A stretch of DNA of 21,761 nt from Chara braunii (Eukaryota; Streptophyta; Charophyceae; Charales; Characeae), in contig BFEA01000058.1 in the NCBI GenBank assembly GCA_003427395.1, positions 2,611,256 to 2,633,016 on the forward strand, written 5' to 3'. A program made the position numbers and the translations under genes. Below the pieces are notes generated by a model. The model searched no databases, had not been told where the DNA came from, and worked only from the letters and a program-made list of their open reading frames with translations. Below are positions 6,951 through 16,087 of the stretch, piece after piece (positions within the stretch are counted from its first letter, which is position 1; the number at the start of each line of letters is the position of its first letter).

Positions 6951-7265
6951 CTAACCGCCGGAGCAGACTACTGTAGAATGGCCCAAGAGGCCAGTCCGTG
7001 TTTGGGCTGCGGGAGATTTTGAGTTGCGCAGCAGTTGCCCACGGTATAAGTGGCCACCCCTACAGACCGGACAGGACCGCTTCGGGTGTGGAGCGGGGAA
7101 GCACCACACCCAATTCTTGCAATTGCATTTGCCGCAACGGATGGCACGCCTTAGAAAGATGTCACAGGCGACACTGTCATTCCCCGCCCTGCCTATAAAG
7201 TGGACATGCCATGTATGAAAACAAAAAAACTTGCATCGGCGGGCTGCGGTTGTGTGGTTGTGCAC
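6951..7265 (-). CDS. Cysteine-rich, zinc-finger-like ORF fragment
   Basis: This 104-residue open frame is not assigned to a family. Its middle (about residues 40-75) has regular cysteine spacing: RCGKCNC, then WVWC, then PHPKRSCPVCRGGHLYRG. That is C-x2-C-x-C-x5-C-x10-C-x2-C, as expected of a zinc-binding domain. The first 25-30 residues look non-coding. On the minus strand CACTTTATAGGCAG just upstream of GNDSVACD could be a splice acceptor, so the exon may begin near 7193. The frame ends soon after the motif in undistinguished sequence. It may be an exon of a host gene, a fragment captured by a repeat, or chance. The paired CxxC motifs make chance less likely but do not exclude it. Confidence 0.35.
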   Translation of the reverse strand: MHNHTTAARRCKFFCFHTWHVHFIGRAGNDSVACDIFLRRAIRCGKCNCKNWVWCFPAPHPKRSCPVCRGGHLYRGQLLRNSKSPAAQTRTGLLGHSTVVCSGG

Positions 7266-8379
7266 GTGTGTCGGAGTGAATGGAGTGTGTGAAGGTGCGT
7301 CCTAGACTATCACCACAATAACCCCTTTTCCATCCAGATGAGCCGAAATCCAAAAAACTGAAACAGCTGAAACTCTATAGCAAATAACACGGAGCACACT
7401 AAGATGAATAGCATACTCACAATCGAAACAGCTTTACACCTCTATAGCAAACAGAATAAGAAGCACAAAAAAACTGTTATGGGTGTGAGTGTGTGTATGT
7501 GAGTGTGTGTGTTTGCGTGTTGGATTTTCACCACCACAGGCCCTATTCCACCCAGATGAGAACATCCAAAACCAAAGCAGCGCAGAGAGAGTGAGAGAGA
7601 GTTGGTGCAACCATCATTGGAACCACAAACACCCGCCTCAAGACGTGAAAGGCTGAGCAGCAGCAGCAGGATGGCCGAGAAAGGGCAATAAAAACATCCT
7701 GAACCTGGATGACTACGCCAGAGTGGAGAAATGATGCTACCATGCAGCAAGCATCAACAAGAAACAAGGCACTCTACCTGGCCTCCACATGTTCCTCCAG
7801 ACTAGCTACTCTCACACAGAAAGCCAAGTCCACACACAGAGACAGCTGAGGAATGGGAGAGAAAATTACAAAATGTTGGCCAACTCGTGGGTCCATCCCC
7901 TCATTTGGTGTCATCTCATACACACTGTGGCAGCCACAGAGGACTCTGATGCATTGCAAATTGAAATCGAAAACCTCACACAATCTCACACCGTCTCAGA
8001 CATGTGAGAGCATTATCAAACCTCATGCTACGTCAAACATAACAAAGCGTCGCCAACCAAGCCTCAACCGTTTCCTGTCAAAGTTATCAGTACCAGGTGC
8101 TCATTTCAACCATTACGTATGACATACTCCACACAACTGATGATGTTAAATCAACTTTAATCAAGAGCTTTCAGATACGTGTCCTTTACTCCAAGCTTAC
8201 GTAGCAATCTAGCAGCCAGAACCTGGGGTGTCAAAAGGCCATCAGCCATGCCCATCTCAACAATGCAACCACCGGGACAGAAAGACCAGAGGTAGAGAGA
8301 AGAAGTAGTGACACCAAAAGGGAAGGAGAGCGTTTCCCAATTTCCATCATCCAAAGCATCAGAGGCAATCGAGTTCAAT
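7266..8379. other. Non-coding stretch with simple GT-rich and weak repeats
   Basis: No gene is supportable. An imperfect GT-rich tract lies at about 7482-7520. The words CC(A)TCCAGATGAG (7332) and CCACCCAGATGAG (7548) and two CTCTATAGCAAA copies (7372 and 7440) show old duplications. Open frames such as those at 7774-8122 have no motif. Confidence 0.45.
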
Positions 8380-8402
8380 AAAAAAAAAAAAAAAAAAAAA
8401 AA
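8380..8402. repeat. Poly(A) tract
   Basis: About 22 consecutive A residues after TTCAAT. It could be the tail of a retroposed sequence read on the plus strand, but I could not define a body with matching target-site duplications. Confidence 0.85.
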
Positions 8403-8733
8403 CCTGATCAACCATCCGATCATAATTTCCCGACTTGCAAGCAACGTTCTTAGGCAGGACGCGGACCGTCCATGTCGATGGAAAGTGACAAGGCAGATGA
8501 CACAGATAAAGTATGGAAAGGCAGCAGAACATGTCGTACAATTGCGCATGCATAAGAGGTGCAGGACAAGGATGCTTATTGAAGTGAAGGGATTAATCGC
8601 TTAGAGGCCACAAATCATGGTTGCTGCTGAGCGCCATCACAAAAGAGTGGATATCGCTCAACGACGTGCAACAGAAGGCGACACGAGACGCACAACAAGA
8701 CCACTGCTCAATCCACTGGTGAAAGGCAAGTCG

Positions 8734-8762
8734 CACCCACCCACCCACCCACCCACCCACCC
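8734..8762. repeat. (CCCA)n tetranucleotide microsatellite
   Basis: About seven CACC units in a row. The strand-opposite frame reads GGWV repeats, a product of the repeat. Confidence 0.95.
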
Positions 8763-10429
8763 TGAGGAACTTCTTACATTGCAAATACACTAAGCGAGAG
8801 AACACTACGAAAACATCATCAATCCGCACATGTATGTATATGTCCCAGTTCCCACTCTTGGCCAAACTTGGACTCAATTAGTTTGAAATTCACTCAAGTC
8901 ACTTCCCCGATTCATACAACTGGGAGGTGATGAGGAGAGGAGCTCACTACCCACATGGCCCTGGCACACCTTCTCAATACCCTTTACCAGTTGCGATCAG
9001 TCTGAAATGCCAGCGGCATAACCGTGACATCTCCTTCGAGAATGGGCTGCCAAAGCTTTTGCAAGTTTATCTCAAACCGATTCCTGTCGCTGGTCGCGGA
9101 ACCAGACCTATGACACCCAGACCAGGGTCATGGAGACACCTCCCTCCCTTTCACGTCAATATCAAGCCTGAATGCCATGGTCACCGGACAGTGCTGACCT
9201 CCACAGTCACAGGTGGGCATAAGGATGATCTGCACTCACCAGATGCCCTGGCAGACCGACTTCTCTTGAATAGGACTGACTTTACCTCCACTCAGATAAT
9301 GCTAGAAATATCCACCCTTTAACTGTACACATATGGTTTGTCCAGCGCTCCCCCCTCCCGACCCATCCAACCTTCAACACAGTGCCCAAACACAGTGCTG
9401 CTTCAACCTCCCAGTGCCTTCAGCAAAGCGGAAGAAGTCCTCGTCACTTGTACATCGCAGTCGAGTGCCTAAGCCTCTTCCCAGAACAGCCTGCGAAAGC
9501 TGGACTCGAATGCATGGTAAAAAAACAATGCCCCTGATTTCTAAGAAAGAAACCGTTGTGCCCACCCAATCCAGTTCAGGAGAGGTAGTCCAAACCCTAT
9601 CCTCTGTGGAGGAAAGAGGACATTGTATTTCCACACTGAAGATTGGCAGTTTACATGACCAGTAGTGGAATTCAAGAAGCAAGCTGCTTCCAAACGCTGC
9701 CACCCCAGACCTTCCCCAAGAACCCATAACTCTCGACGAAGAGTCGTAACGTTTCAAAGATCTACTTCACAATTGCAAAGACACGTGCCATCGGTTCCCC
9801 GGAGTACCCGTCCCCAAAGCGAAACACGTGTTTCCGTCTCCACCAAACTCGCTCGCTTTTTACCACAGTCTTGACCTCCTTCCTGCATAATCTCTTGCCG
9901 TCCTCATCTCCCACGCCCGGCATTCTGGATAAACGAAGTATGTTGGCACAATGCATAGCGGTGGAGTAAGTCTCCCGCCACTCATCTTGTCATGTGATGC
10001 TTTTTATACTGGCCCGACTCATTTCGAACATATAAAACACAAAACTTTCTACGCTCCTGTAGTCGTTAGGAACATAAATGATAAAACACAGCACACACTG
10101 TTTTCACGTAATGCTCGCATTCCATATTGGACCATCAGAGCCTTGCAAACCAAGCAGCCAACCACCCTACCCACTCACACAATCTGAAATTATTACCTTG
10201 GAATGATGGAATCACAAAACGCAGTTTCCGTGGAACACCATCAAGTCTGTGGAAATTTACGCCGTAAGCATCAGAAGCATGGGCCCTGAATTTCTACTCG
10301 GCATATCCCGCTTGATGGCAATTGTGCGCAACCAGGGAGAGGAGCAGAGCGCTTCTGCTGCTTTGCAGGCGGAGGGGAGGCTGCCCTGCCCACTCTGTTA
10401 CAAGGTTCTCAGTCAAGGGCATCTAGCCA
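8763..10429. other. Long stretch with unassigned open frames
   Basis: No recognisable gene. Plus-strand frames at 8927-9322 (131 codons), 9333-9665 (110 codons) and 9665-9874 (69 codons), and a minus frame at 9374-9757 (127 codons), contain no family motif. The plus frames are Ser/Pro/Arg-rich and fall in different registers, so they could be degraded exons or untranslated sequence. I do not call them as genes. Confidence 0.4.
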
Positions 10430-10449
10430 CAAAAAAAAAAAAAAAAAAG
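10430..10449. repeat. Poly(A) tract
   Basis: About 18 consecutive A residues. As with the tract at 8380, it may be a retroposon tail, without a definable body. Confidence 0.85.
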
Positions 10450-10594
10450 ATTTGCTTGCCAGATTGAAATCTTGTTCTACTACCACCTAGTTTTGTGTCG
10501 GTGGCAATAATTGAGCCAAGTGCAGGCTGCGAGGCAGGTCCCGGACTCGAACAGCAACAAGTTACAGCAAGAACGACAACGCTAACTAGATGGG

Positions 10595-10662
<68 letters not shown>
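10595..10662. repeat. (CT)n microsatellite
   Basis: A pure CT run of about 68 bp, giving Ser-Leu or Arg-Glu strings in all frames. Confidence 0.97.
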
Positions 10663-10680
10663 GTCTCCCACGCCCGCCCC

Positions 10681-10890
10681 CCCCCGCTAGCCTTTCCTAC
10701 TTGAAAAGAAGACTCAGCAAATCTGACTGAACCATTCAGAAGAATTGCCCGCTCTTTCAAATTCCAAAATTACCCCAACCCCCCTAGCCTCTCCTACTTG
10801 AAAAGAAGACGCAAATCTGACTGAACCAATCAGAAGAATCGCCCACTCTTTATCTAGATGACATGATGGGTTTTTCAAATTCCAAAATTA
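10681..10890. repeat. Tandem duplication, about 100-bp unit
   Basis: Copy 1 (10681-10772) and copy 2 (10779-10890) share CTAGCCT, TCCTACTTGAAAAGAAGAC, GCAAATCTGACTGAACCA and TTTCAAATTCCAAAATTA. Copy 2 has an insertion (ATCTAGATGACATGATGGG) and copy 1 an extra TCA. A further CT-rich stretch with TCTC runs follows at 11015-11060. Confidence 0.9.
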
Positions 10891-12000
10891 GGTTTTCTTG
10901 CCCACAGGCGCGGCAAGGTGACGTGGCAGCAGTGACGGGAGGAGCAGCACGGCGGTAAAGACGGGAGGCTCAGCAACGGGACGACCAACGAGAGCAGCGC
11001 AGGAGCGGGTTGCTCTCTGTCTCACTCTCTCTCTCTCTCCATAGATCTCTCTCTCTTTTGCAACTTGATGGGAGCAGCACAGCAGCGAAGGAAGACGCGC
11101 GATGGACAATCAAAACGCACTAGTACATGACCGATATAATCCTGTTCTGCTCTGTTTGTTCAGAGTTCTAAGTTTTTTTCTTTCTGCCGGTTCTCCCCCC
11201 CCTGCCTTTCCCAATTAATTTCGCCAGTGCCACCCATCCTTACATGCGCACAGGCCATTCTATGCTAATCTTCCCCTCTGTATGGATCCAATTTCTGTTG
11301 TAGATGTCCCACTGAAGGACTGTTTTCGCTTTGACTACCGCATTCTTTCAACTTTCCTACATCTGAAACTGGACAGAATGATCATTTTACCACGCACTAA
11401 TTCTTTGTCCCCGTGGCATACTACTGTGTTCATGATCATGTGGGCTTTTCCATTTTTACATGAATGACATGTTAGAACTTGGATTCAGCACCATTCGACG
11501 AAGAAGGCAAATGAGATGACTTAGCTTCCAGTTGGACTTTGCATTATCGTAGTGGGGTGCCGTTTCCCCCCAAGAGAATGCACCCTTATCATGACCGCAT
11601 TGAGCCCGTGTTCAGGGGAAGACAATAGTTCCACACAACCTCCTACTGCACGCGCCCCACCTCCCTCCTCCTCCCCGCTCCATTATCAATGTCTTTGTCA
11701 TTTGCCCCCCTCCCTCCCCCAGCCTCCATCACCAATGTTTTTGCCCCTCTCCCTCCTCCTCCACCCTTTGCCGCCAATTTGCTTTGCCATTGTCCTTTTC
11801 TTTTGGACTATTTCTCTATTTGTGTGCCATTCCTCCTTGGATGCGCTTCCTTACCATGACCTTATCAGACCGAAAAATAGGTTGGATACATTCATCATAG
11901 GGTCCAGGGAAGGCAGTAGTCAGTCGTCAGTCATTCCGCATCTCCTCCCTCGCACCCCACTCCCTCCTCCACGAAAATTGTTCCAGCGTGCTTCATAGGG
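10891..12000. other. Non-coding stretch with a pyrimidine-rich duplication
   Basis: About 11650-11775 is strongly CT-rich with an imperfect internal repeat: CCTCCCTCCTCCTCC, then CCAT..ATCAATGT.TTTG, then CCCTCCCTCC, then CCATCACCAATGTTTTTG. The 148-codon frame across it (11552-11998) is Pro/Ser/Leu-rich because of that composition, and I do not accept it as a gene. Confidence 0.5.
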
Positions 12001-12088
12001 AAAACGATTCGCGGTTTGTGCAACGAACTCGATTATTCTGTTCCGTGATTTTGGGATTTTTTGGCTTAACTTGAAATAAATTATCCAC

Positions 12089-12350
12089 AGAGCACGAAAG
12101 TGGCATTCAGGAGGTCGTGGGCTCAATTCCCGACATCTTCCATTCGGACCCCTGCGGCATGCTCAGGGTTCACCAGCTGAGATAGTCGGCTTGCCCCCCT
12201 TGGTTGATTTGGTAGGGGCTATCCTTTCCTCCCTTCCAGCCCTTGCCAGCGGTTACATCCGATCCGGGTGGAGTGAGATGTACCCGCAGTGCTTAGGTGT
12301 AGGTGTGGAGGTCCTTGTCAAAAGGTTACACAGAAACCCTGGGATACCTG
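12089..12350 (+). mobile_element. SINE-like element with tRNA-derived head (5'-truncated)
   Basis: AGAGCAC at 12089-12095 is followed, after a gap the size of an anticodon arm, by AGGAGGTCGTGGGCTCAATTCCC at about 12109-12131. Together these mimic the 3' side of a tRNA D arm, the variable region and the T arm. GGCTCAATTCC resembles the internal RNA polymerase III B box. A full A box upstream is missing, so the head looks truncated. The body that follows is unrelated to tRNA, as in SINEs. The 3' end is not clear and no poly(A) is seen. A 12-bp direct repeat, AAAACGATTCGC, lies outside on both sides (12001-12012 and 12493-12504) and may be a target-site duplication of a larger insert. Confidence 0.4.
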
Positions 12351-13443
12351 GCTTTAATTAGGCAGCTAGTGAGGTAAAAGTCAAGACACGAATATATAGC
12401 GTAGTTATACTTGAAAAAGAAAGGAAAAAGAAGGAATCCATGAACTTCAGCCTTTTCTTTTTCCAACGAAACTTGATAATTCATACTTAAGAAAAACGAT
12501 TCGCACTCAACCATATAGGTCGTTCATCGCGGAGGGGCTGTGGTATGTGCCAGGGATAAGATGTTGAATTTCACTAGGTCAGAAGATAATATGAACATGC
12601 CCACTACAATACCAATTACTAGATACACAAGTTGAGCACTTGCAAGGAAATAGGCCCTCGCAAAGGGCCCTACAGGCAAACCCGCGCCCCAACCGCTTTC
12701 CACCGGGCTCTGGGATCCGCAGGTCGGGTTTCCTCTAGCCTGGCCGCATTTTTCAGTCTCTGCGGCCAGTTTTCCTGTGTGATCAGGCCCTCACTTTCCA
12801 GAAAAGGGCCCGCTGCACGACGTGTTACCCACGGCCTTTCGGCCTATGGGAGAGCAACAACCAGCAACGACGACGGCCCACAGTTGGGTACACAGTTGGG
12901 CGACCCAACTGTCGGGCCCAGGCCCAGGGTGCAGATCCTGAGGCCCAAATTGAAGCTACTGGACCCCAGGTCGTGCCAGCACTTATCATAAAGGAAAGTG
13001 CCCTGCGCCCAGCCAGGCATTCTAGCTGTGAGCGCACTTGCGGCAGCGCTGCCGCACTGGTGCAGGAGGCTGCAAGGTGCAAGGGCCAGGGCGCACACAG
13101 GCGCTGGGTGAAGGGCGCCGCCTGAGTGCAGCGTGCAGGTCCGCCATAGCCAGGCTGAGCCTGCTGATGCCAGTGATCGTCCTGGGCAAGGGAGAGAGAC
13201 TGTGCGGGTCAAGGCGGTGAGAGAGAGGGAGAGGGACATGTACCTGATGTGTACGTGGTGGGGTGCATGGGCGACTTCATCATGTACATTGGTCTTCGGC
13301 TGGAGTGTTTCCTTGTTGCATTGTTGTCGCTGTAGGCTAGTATAGGTACTGAGTAGTAGTAGGCTGGGCTCTGAGCGCCATCGAGAAGAGATGCATTGGA
13401 TACACAGGATACATTGGATACATTCTCACTGGCGGGCTGTACA
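12351..13443. other. Non-coding stretch, GC-rich in the middle
   Basis: About 12650-13230 is distinctly GC-rich compared with its flanks and holds a 9-bp hairpin (ACAGTTGGG, CGA, CCCAACTGT at 12892-12912) preceded by another CAGTTGGGTA. Frames open on both strands here follow from composition. Near 13390-13420 GGATACA-type words repeat. No gene is recognised. Confidence 0.45.
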
Positions 13444-13618
13444 TTAGTTAGTTTTCTAACTTTGTGTAGGTTTGACCCTCCCAGGGCTTGATGACCTGTC
13501 CTTTAGTTAGTTTTCTAACTTCATGTAGGGCTTGATCCCTGGACCTGTCCCTTAGTTAGTTTTCTAACTTCCTGAATGTTGGACCCTCCCAGGGCTTGAT
13601 CCCTGGACCTGTCCCTTA
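13444..13618. repeat. Tandem repeat, about 50-65 bp unit, three copies
   Basis: Three copies each start TTAGTTAGTTTTCTAACTT (13444, 13503, 13552) and continue with variable amounts of GACCCTCCCAGGGCTTGATCCCTGGACCTGTCC. Copy 2 lacks the CTCCCAGG part. The unit contains the small inverted repeat GTTAG/CTAAC. It ends about 70 bp before the 5' LTR. Confidence 0.85.
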
Positions 13619-13690
13619 CAGGGACTTCACCTGTAGATTTGTAGGCCCGTTGCGGTCCGTAAAGTCAGTGGGAGTCTAAGTCTACAAAAG

Positions 13691-14381
13691 TGTTGAGGGC
13701 ATTGTGGGTGAGGTCGCATGGAACAGTCAGCGCTAATTTCACCAGCGCAGGCCATCTTCTTCCTGTTGATGTGCTGGCGGCCATAGATGAAGCCAGCCAG
13801 CTTCTTCAAGAGCAGCGCTGGGCTTAAGGCCCTGGGCGCTGTTGGGCGCATCCTCTTTGGTGTGTTGTTGGAGTTGACAGGGCTGCCGTCGAAGAAGTGC
13901 TCTTCGAAGTGGCAGCCATCATCTTCTTCATCAAGTTAGCGTTCTTCTTCTTCGTCCTGGGAGCTATGCTCCCCTATCTGCAGTGGGCATCCTGGATTGG
14001 TGTAGAGTGGTGTTGGGTTCGGGAGGGTGTGTGGCAATTGGTGGGTTGCGTAGGTTGGGTGCTGGTTATTGGAGTGGCGCCATAGCTAGAGCTTGACGCC
14101 CAGGGAGGAAGAAGAAGTCTCCCATTCTTGATGAAACTCTGTTTTAATTGATTCGTGTGTGTTGTAACGTGGTTGGGATCCTGGAATTTCATGCTGCTGA
14201 ATGAGGTGGGGAGAGACAGTATCAAGTTCATCAAATCTATTCTGGTTTTGTGAGCTTCCGCTGTGTATTCTCCTCATCTGGTTTGGTGTGGATTGCTCTC
14301 TCCAAGTCCACTTGTCATTGTGCATGTGCATGGGAGTGTGTGAATGCCATGCTGGATTCGTTTTCAATCAGGCACATTACA
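13691..14381 (+). repeat. 5' long terminal repeat
   Basis: It starts TGTTGA and aligns with 20695-21340 through landmarks GCGCTAATTTCACCAGCGCA, GGAGCTATGCTCCC, GAAGAAGAAGTCTCCCATTC, TGATGAAACTCTGTTTTAATT and GTGTATTCTCCTCATCTGG. Clear homology stops near 14303. The remaining 78 bp, up to CA at 14380-14381 just before the primer-binding site, no longer resemble the 3' copy well, so the end is set by the primer-binding site and not by alignment. As in other LTRs it should carry promoter and polyadenylation signals, but I could not point to a convincing TATA box. Confidence 0.85.
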
Positions 14382-14383
14382 GT

Positions 14384-14396
14384 CGGTATCAGAGCC
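14384..14396 (+). promoter_or_regulatory. Primer-binding site, initiator-Met tRNA type
   Basis: CGGTATCAGAGCC matches the complement of the 3' end of plant initiator methionine tRNA (TGGTATCAGAGC form) at all but the first base. It sits two bases after the 5' LTR and would prime minus-strand cDNA synthesis. Confidence 0.85.
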
Positions 14397-15311
14397 ATGT
14401 CCGTGTGCATCCAGGGGCCGACATCCGTCGGGACGCCGGTTGGCGGTTTGGGGCAGTGCCCTGTATCCTTCAACAACACCGACCGTGACAGCTGTTGATT
14501 GACTGGTATGCACGAGCGAGAAAACGAGTTCAAAAAACAAAAAAAAGGTGGTCTCCAGGCTTGAGGAGGCCCCAGCGCTAATTAGGCCGTCAACCCTGAT
14601 TCGTCTGCTGGCAACCTGGTAGGGTAATGGTCCTGAGTGCTGGTCACATTGTGGTAGGATAGTGGGATAGGGGGTGCGCTAGGAGTATTGACGTGAGGAT
14701 GGGATGGGAGGTGGTCTCATATTCCAGGCCACCCACGGCCTACTGCTCCAGGTGATCACTGTGTACGCAGTGACTGGCCTCTACCACACCATGGACTTTA
14801 TATATTAAAAAAAAAAGAAAAGTCTGCCGGCAACCTGAGAATGCGGTAACCCTCAAAGTGGCAGGCTCTGCCTGTTTGGCCGGCCACCGGTTTTGGAGGA
14901 CCGCTTGAGGGTTAAATCTGCGGAAGAAAACCGTCGCCGTTCATTTGCGGTAATTGATTGGAAATTTTGGCGAAGATTCAGTTTGGTCACTGACTGACAG
15001 TGAGTCAGCCAGGCCCTTCATTTCGTTCAAATTGACCGGCGGCAATCTCCAATCAAGACCTTGATAGAGTGAGTGAGTTCCGCAGACCTGTCCCTCTGAC
15101 ATCAGTCCGTCAATCTGTTAGTCCGCAATCCGTCTAGAGGTCAGTGAGTGTTTGCCAGTCTGCTTGTTGTCGGTTTGACTTTTCTTTCTGACCTTTGCCT
15201 GAAGTTGACCGTGGGTCTTGAGTCTGTGCACAGGCTGTCTGCGGTTCCCTTTCTGTCTGTTAGACTGTCCCGTCCTGGTCTGTCAGTCGTGTCCAAACCA
15301 GTGCTGCAAAC

Positions 15312-15363
15312 CCGGTAGGACCGGGGGGCCCTCCCCCAACCGGAACCAGACCGGTCCTACCGG
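15312..15363. repeat. Perfect 13-bp inverted repeat in a GC-rich leader segment
   Basis: CCGGTAGGACCGG at 15312-15324 and CCGGTCCTACCGG at 15351-15363 enclose a 26-bp loop that is also GC-rich. More CCGG words continue to about 15395. It would form a stable hairpin in the element's RNA. Confidence 0.9.
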
Positions 15364-15667
15364 CCGGTCGACCGGGTCGGTTCCCCCCCGGTTGGCCGTA
15401 GCGCATCAATTTATTATTTATTTTTTTTCAATTTTTTTTAGCCAAGGGTGTTGTAGAGGCCAAGGACTTGACCCACGGTGACCACTGGCAGCGGCAGCCG
15501 GTGGTTGTCCTGACAGGATACGCCACCTTCCCTACCCTTCCCCACGTTAATGCTCCCAGCGCAACCCCTATCCCTACTATCCTACCTCATGTGAGCAGCA
15601 CTAAGGGCCATCACCCTACCAGTATCGATGGCAACTTGGACCAGACAGCAGTGACAAGCACCCCCTA

Positions 15668-15773
15668 ACACTATAACCCCCACCCCTCTTTTCAAAGTTT
15701 TTGGGTGGGAAGTACCGTCCCTACACTGCCACTAACACCCCCATCCCCTTTTTCAAAGTTTTGGGTGGAAGGT
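15668..15773. repeat. Tandem duplication, about 63-bp unit
   Basis: TAACAC, then CCCC, then TTTTCAAAGTTTTTGGGTGG occurs twice (from about 15666 and 15731) with minor changes, inside the retrotransposon leader. Confidence 0.85.
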
Positions 15774-16087
15774 TAACGTTTGCAGAAAGCCAGGTACAGT
15801 GCTGGTGTTCGCGGGAAGAACCGGAAGTGATCTGATCACGAAGTATTGCATTTTTTATTGATTTGCAACGTGCGGTAAAAGGGAATCACTTGTCCGACTT
15901 TGCTGCTAACCATGGTCTGCAATCCCCCCCAATGCCTACAGATACTGAGTACTGATATGCCATCTGTCCTAACCTTACTCTATGTCTGAGTAAACAGCAC
16001 AGTCGATTCTGATTAGATTGTTGTTCTGTGTGTGAAGTCTAATCCAAATTTTATTTTATTTTTCTACCATGGAAAGAAATCTCCGGA

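Larger units (their letters stand above)
14397..16087 (+). other. Retrotransposon leader, structured, non-coding
   Basis: About 1.7 kb with no gene-like frame. An A-rich flanked segment at about 14530-14820 contains GTCTGCTGGCAACCTG, repeated with changes just after it (GTCTGCCGGCAACCTG at 14822), suggesting an insertion or duplication. TAACCCTCAA (14847-14856) pairs with TTGAGGGTTA (14905-14914) around a small CAGGC/GCCTG hairpin. CCGGTAGGACCGG (15312-15324) pairs perfectly with 15351-15363. A T-rich tract ending TTTTAG at about 15440 resembles a 3' splice site. A duplication of CAAAGTTTTTGGGTGG-type sequence lies at 15668-15773. The leader may hold packaging or regulatory RNA structure. Confidence 0.55.

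Noticed and set aside
8140-8165. Plus-strand CTGATGA, possible hammerhead core
   Set aside because: GTT..AAC could pair weakly, but no GAAA follows and there is no stem III.
8380-8402. Poly(A) tract as proof of a processed pseudogene
   Set aside because: No gene-like body or flanking duplication could be defined upstream.
11552-11998. 148-codon Pro/Leu/Ser-rich frame
   Set aside because: It follows from a CT-rich duplicated tract; there is no domain and no clear start context.
12844-13239. Long minus-strand frame in the GC-rich segment
   Set aside because: GC-rich DNA leaves several frames open at once here; the Ser-Leu start is a CT-type run and no motif is present.
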